Shown: piece by piece, positions 6,194 to 6,936 of the stretch
Numbering within the stretch: the stretch's first letter is position 1
Layout of the letters: each line of letters starts with the position of its first letter
Assembly (NCBI GenBank): GCA_030666935.1
Contig: DAOUWX010000094.1
Location: forward strand, 1-6,936
Direction of reading: 5' to 3'
DNA: 6,936 nt
Source of the DNA: Atribacterota bacterium
Lineage (GTDB): Bacteria > Atribacterota > Phoenicimicrobiia > Phoenicimicrobiales > Phoenicimicrobiaceae
Translations under genes and position numbers: made by a program
The notes under the pieces: model-generated
The model's input: only the letters and a program-made list of their open reading frames with translations
Database searches by the model: none
What the model was told of the DNA's origin: nothing

Positions 6194-6936
6194 AGGTAGC
6201 TTCAGTAGAATGGAAGAAAAATGAATGGAAAAGGATAAACAAACCAAAGGCTCTGGTCTATAAAATAAAGGAATATCTGGAAAAAGCGGTGAAAGAAAAG
6301 GTTGATATAATAGTATTTCCCGGATTTACGGGGTGTTTTTATCAGCAACTGAGCTGCCCGGATAATAGAAGTGTAAAGAGTATAATGAACAAAGCAGATT
6401 CCAGAGAATATATCGAACAAATTAAAGAATTATCTCGGGAGTATAAGATAGCAATTTGTCCCGGAAGTTACTGGCAAAAGGATAAAAGTAATATCTACCA
6501 TGGATCCTGTTTGATAATAGATGGAGAAGTCCGGCTTAGACAACGGCAAATATATTTAGCGCGGTGGGAAAGAGAATTAGGATTTTCCCGAGGAACAAAG
6601 ATTGATTTAAAGGAAATAAGGGATTGGAAAGTTGCCTTAATAATTTCAACCGATGTTTTTTATCCCCAGGTTTCCCGGATAGCAGCTTTAAAGGGTGCAG
6701 ATATTATTCTATCCCCGGTAGGTTTTACAGGAGAAAAAAATCGAGCTTTACAGATTAGTGGTATGTGGCAGGAAGTCCAGCAGAATCAGTTTTTTGCCGT
6801 GGAGAGCGGATTTAATGGATTCCTGGGAGAGCAGAGTTTTTGGGGAGAATCGGTCATTTATGCCCCTCTGGAAATGACTGAAGGGGGAGATGGATATTTA
6901 AAGAGAAGCAGTGGACAACAAAGTTTAATAGTTGCT
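6190..6936 (+). CDS. Nitrilase-superfamily protein lacking the catalytic triad (3' end outside window)
   Basis: Open for 249 codons to the window edge with no stop; typical family members are about 260-300 residues, so only a short tail is missing. The fold signature of carbon-nitrogen hydrolases (PF00795 type) is clear: N-terminal MKVASVEW strand; DIIVFPGFTG (39-48); CPGSYW (90-95) leading to a GSCLIIDGEV strand (105-114); the RQRQIYL region (117-123); VALIISTDVFYPQ (148-160), then IAALKGADIILSP (164-176); MWQEVQQNQFFAVESGFNG (192-210); and FWGESVIYAPL (217-227). The triad positions are changed: Glu to Gly45, Lys to Gln120 and Cys to Ser153. Amidase/nitrilase chemistry by the usual thiol route is therefore not expected. 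It may have a binding, structural or altered catalytic role. It is translationally coupled to the GH125-like gene, which implies a shared function. The frame is clean, with no stop or frameshift, so this is not a simple pseudogene. Confidence 0.82.
   Translation, partial: MKVASVEWKKNEWKRINKPKALVYKIKEYLEKAVKEKVDIIVFPGFTGCFYQQLSCPDNRSVKSIMNKADSREYIEQIKELSREYKIAICPGSYWQKDKSNIYHGSCLIIDGEVRLRQRQIYLARWERELGFSRGTKIDLKEIRDWKVALIISTDVFYPQVSRIAALKGADIILSPVGFTGEKNRALQISGMWQEVQQNQFFAVESGFNGFLGEQSFWGESVIYAPLEMTEGGDGYLKRSSGQQSLIVA

Noticed and set aside
6202..6420. Minus-strand open frame of 72 codons at the window's right side
   Set aside because: It lies wholly inside the plus-strand nitrilase-like gene, whose conserved motifs and strong ribosome site show which strand is coding. 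The minus-strand peptide has low complexity and no recognisable family.

Overview
The window is an AT-rich, gene-dense stretch in which every supported gene lies on the plus strand. It looks like part of a sugar-use region of a low-GC anaerobic bacterium. The gene content (MalG-type ABC permease, ROK protein, nagA, nagB, a GH125-like glycosidase) and the tight overlaps fit Firmicutes-like, Thermotogota or Atribacterota-type heterotrophs. I see no rRNA or other marker that would settle the taxonomy, so this is a low-confidence guess.

Layout. Bases 2-127 are the last 41 codons of a sugar ABC transporter inner-membrane permease. Eleven bases later comes a HAD-type phosphatase (139-720), then a divergent long ROK-family protein (752-2158). 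N-acetylglucosamine-6-phosphate deacetylase (nagA, 2226-3389) follows and overlaps glucosamine-6-phosphate deaminase (nagB, 3379-4140) by 11 bases. The short gaps suggest a single transcription unit, which probably ends at a hairpin plus T-run at 4242-4267. After a 259-base gap with no convincing gene, a second unit begins: a GH125-like (alpha/alpha)6 glycosidase (4400-6193), coupled by an ATGA overlap to a nitrilase-superfamily protein that runs off the window end (6190-6936+).

How the genes may work together. The permease would import an oligosaccharide or amino sugar, and the ROK protein is a candidate sugar kinase. NagA and NagB would convert GlcNAc-6-P via GlcN-6-P to fructose-6-P, ammonia and acetate. 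The GH125-like enzyme belongs to a family known for exo-alpha-1,6-mannosidases. A mannose- and GlcNAc-containing glycan is therefore a reasonable but unproven substrate.

The main oddities are three. The nitrilase-like protein has lost all three residues of the Glu-Lys-Cys catalytic triad while keeping the rest of the fold. The ROK protein lacks the usual zinc-site cysteines and sugar-contacting histidine and carries an unusual N-terminal domain of about 155 residues. The glycosidase start is preceded by an 11-base duplication that creates a four-codon leader ORF sitting at the best-placed ribosome-binding site. No tRNA, CRISPR array, insertion sequence or long repeat was seen.
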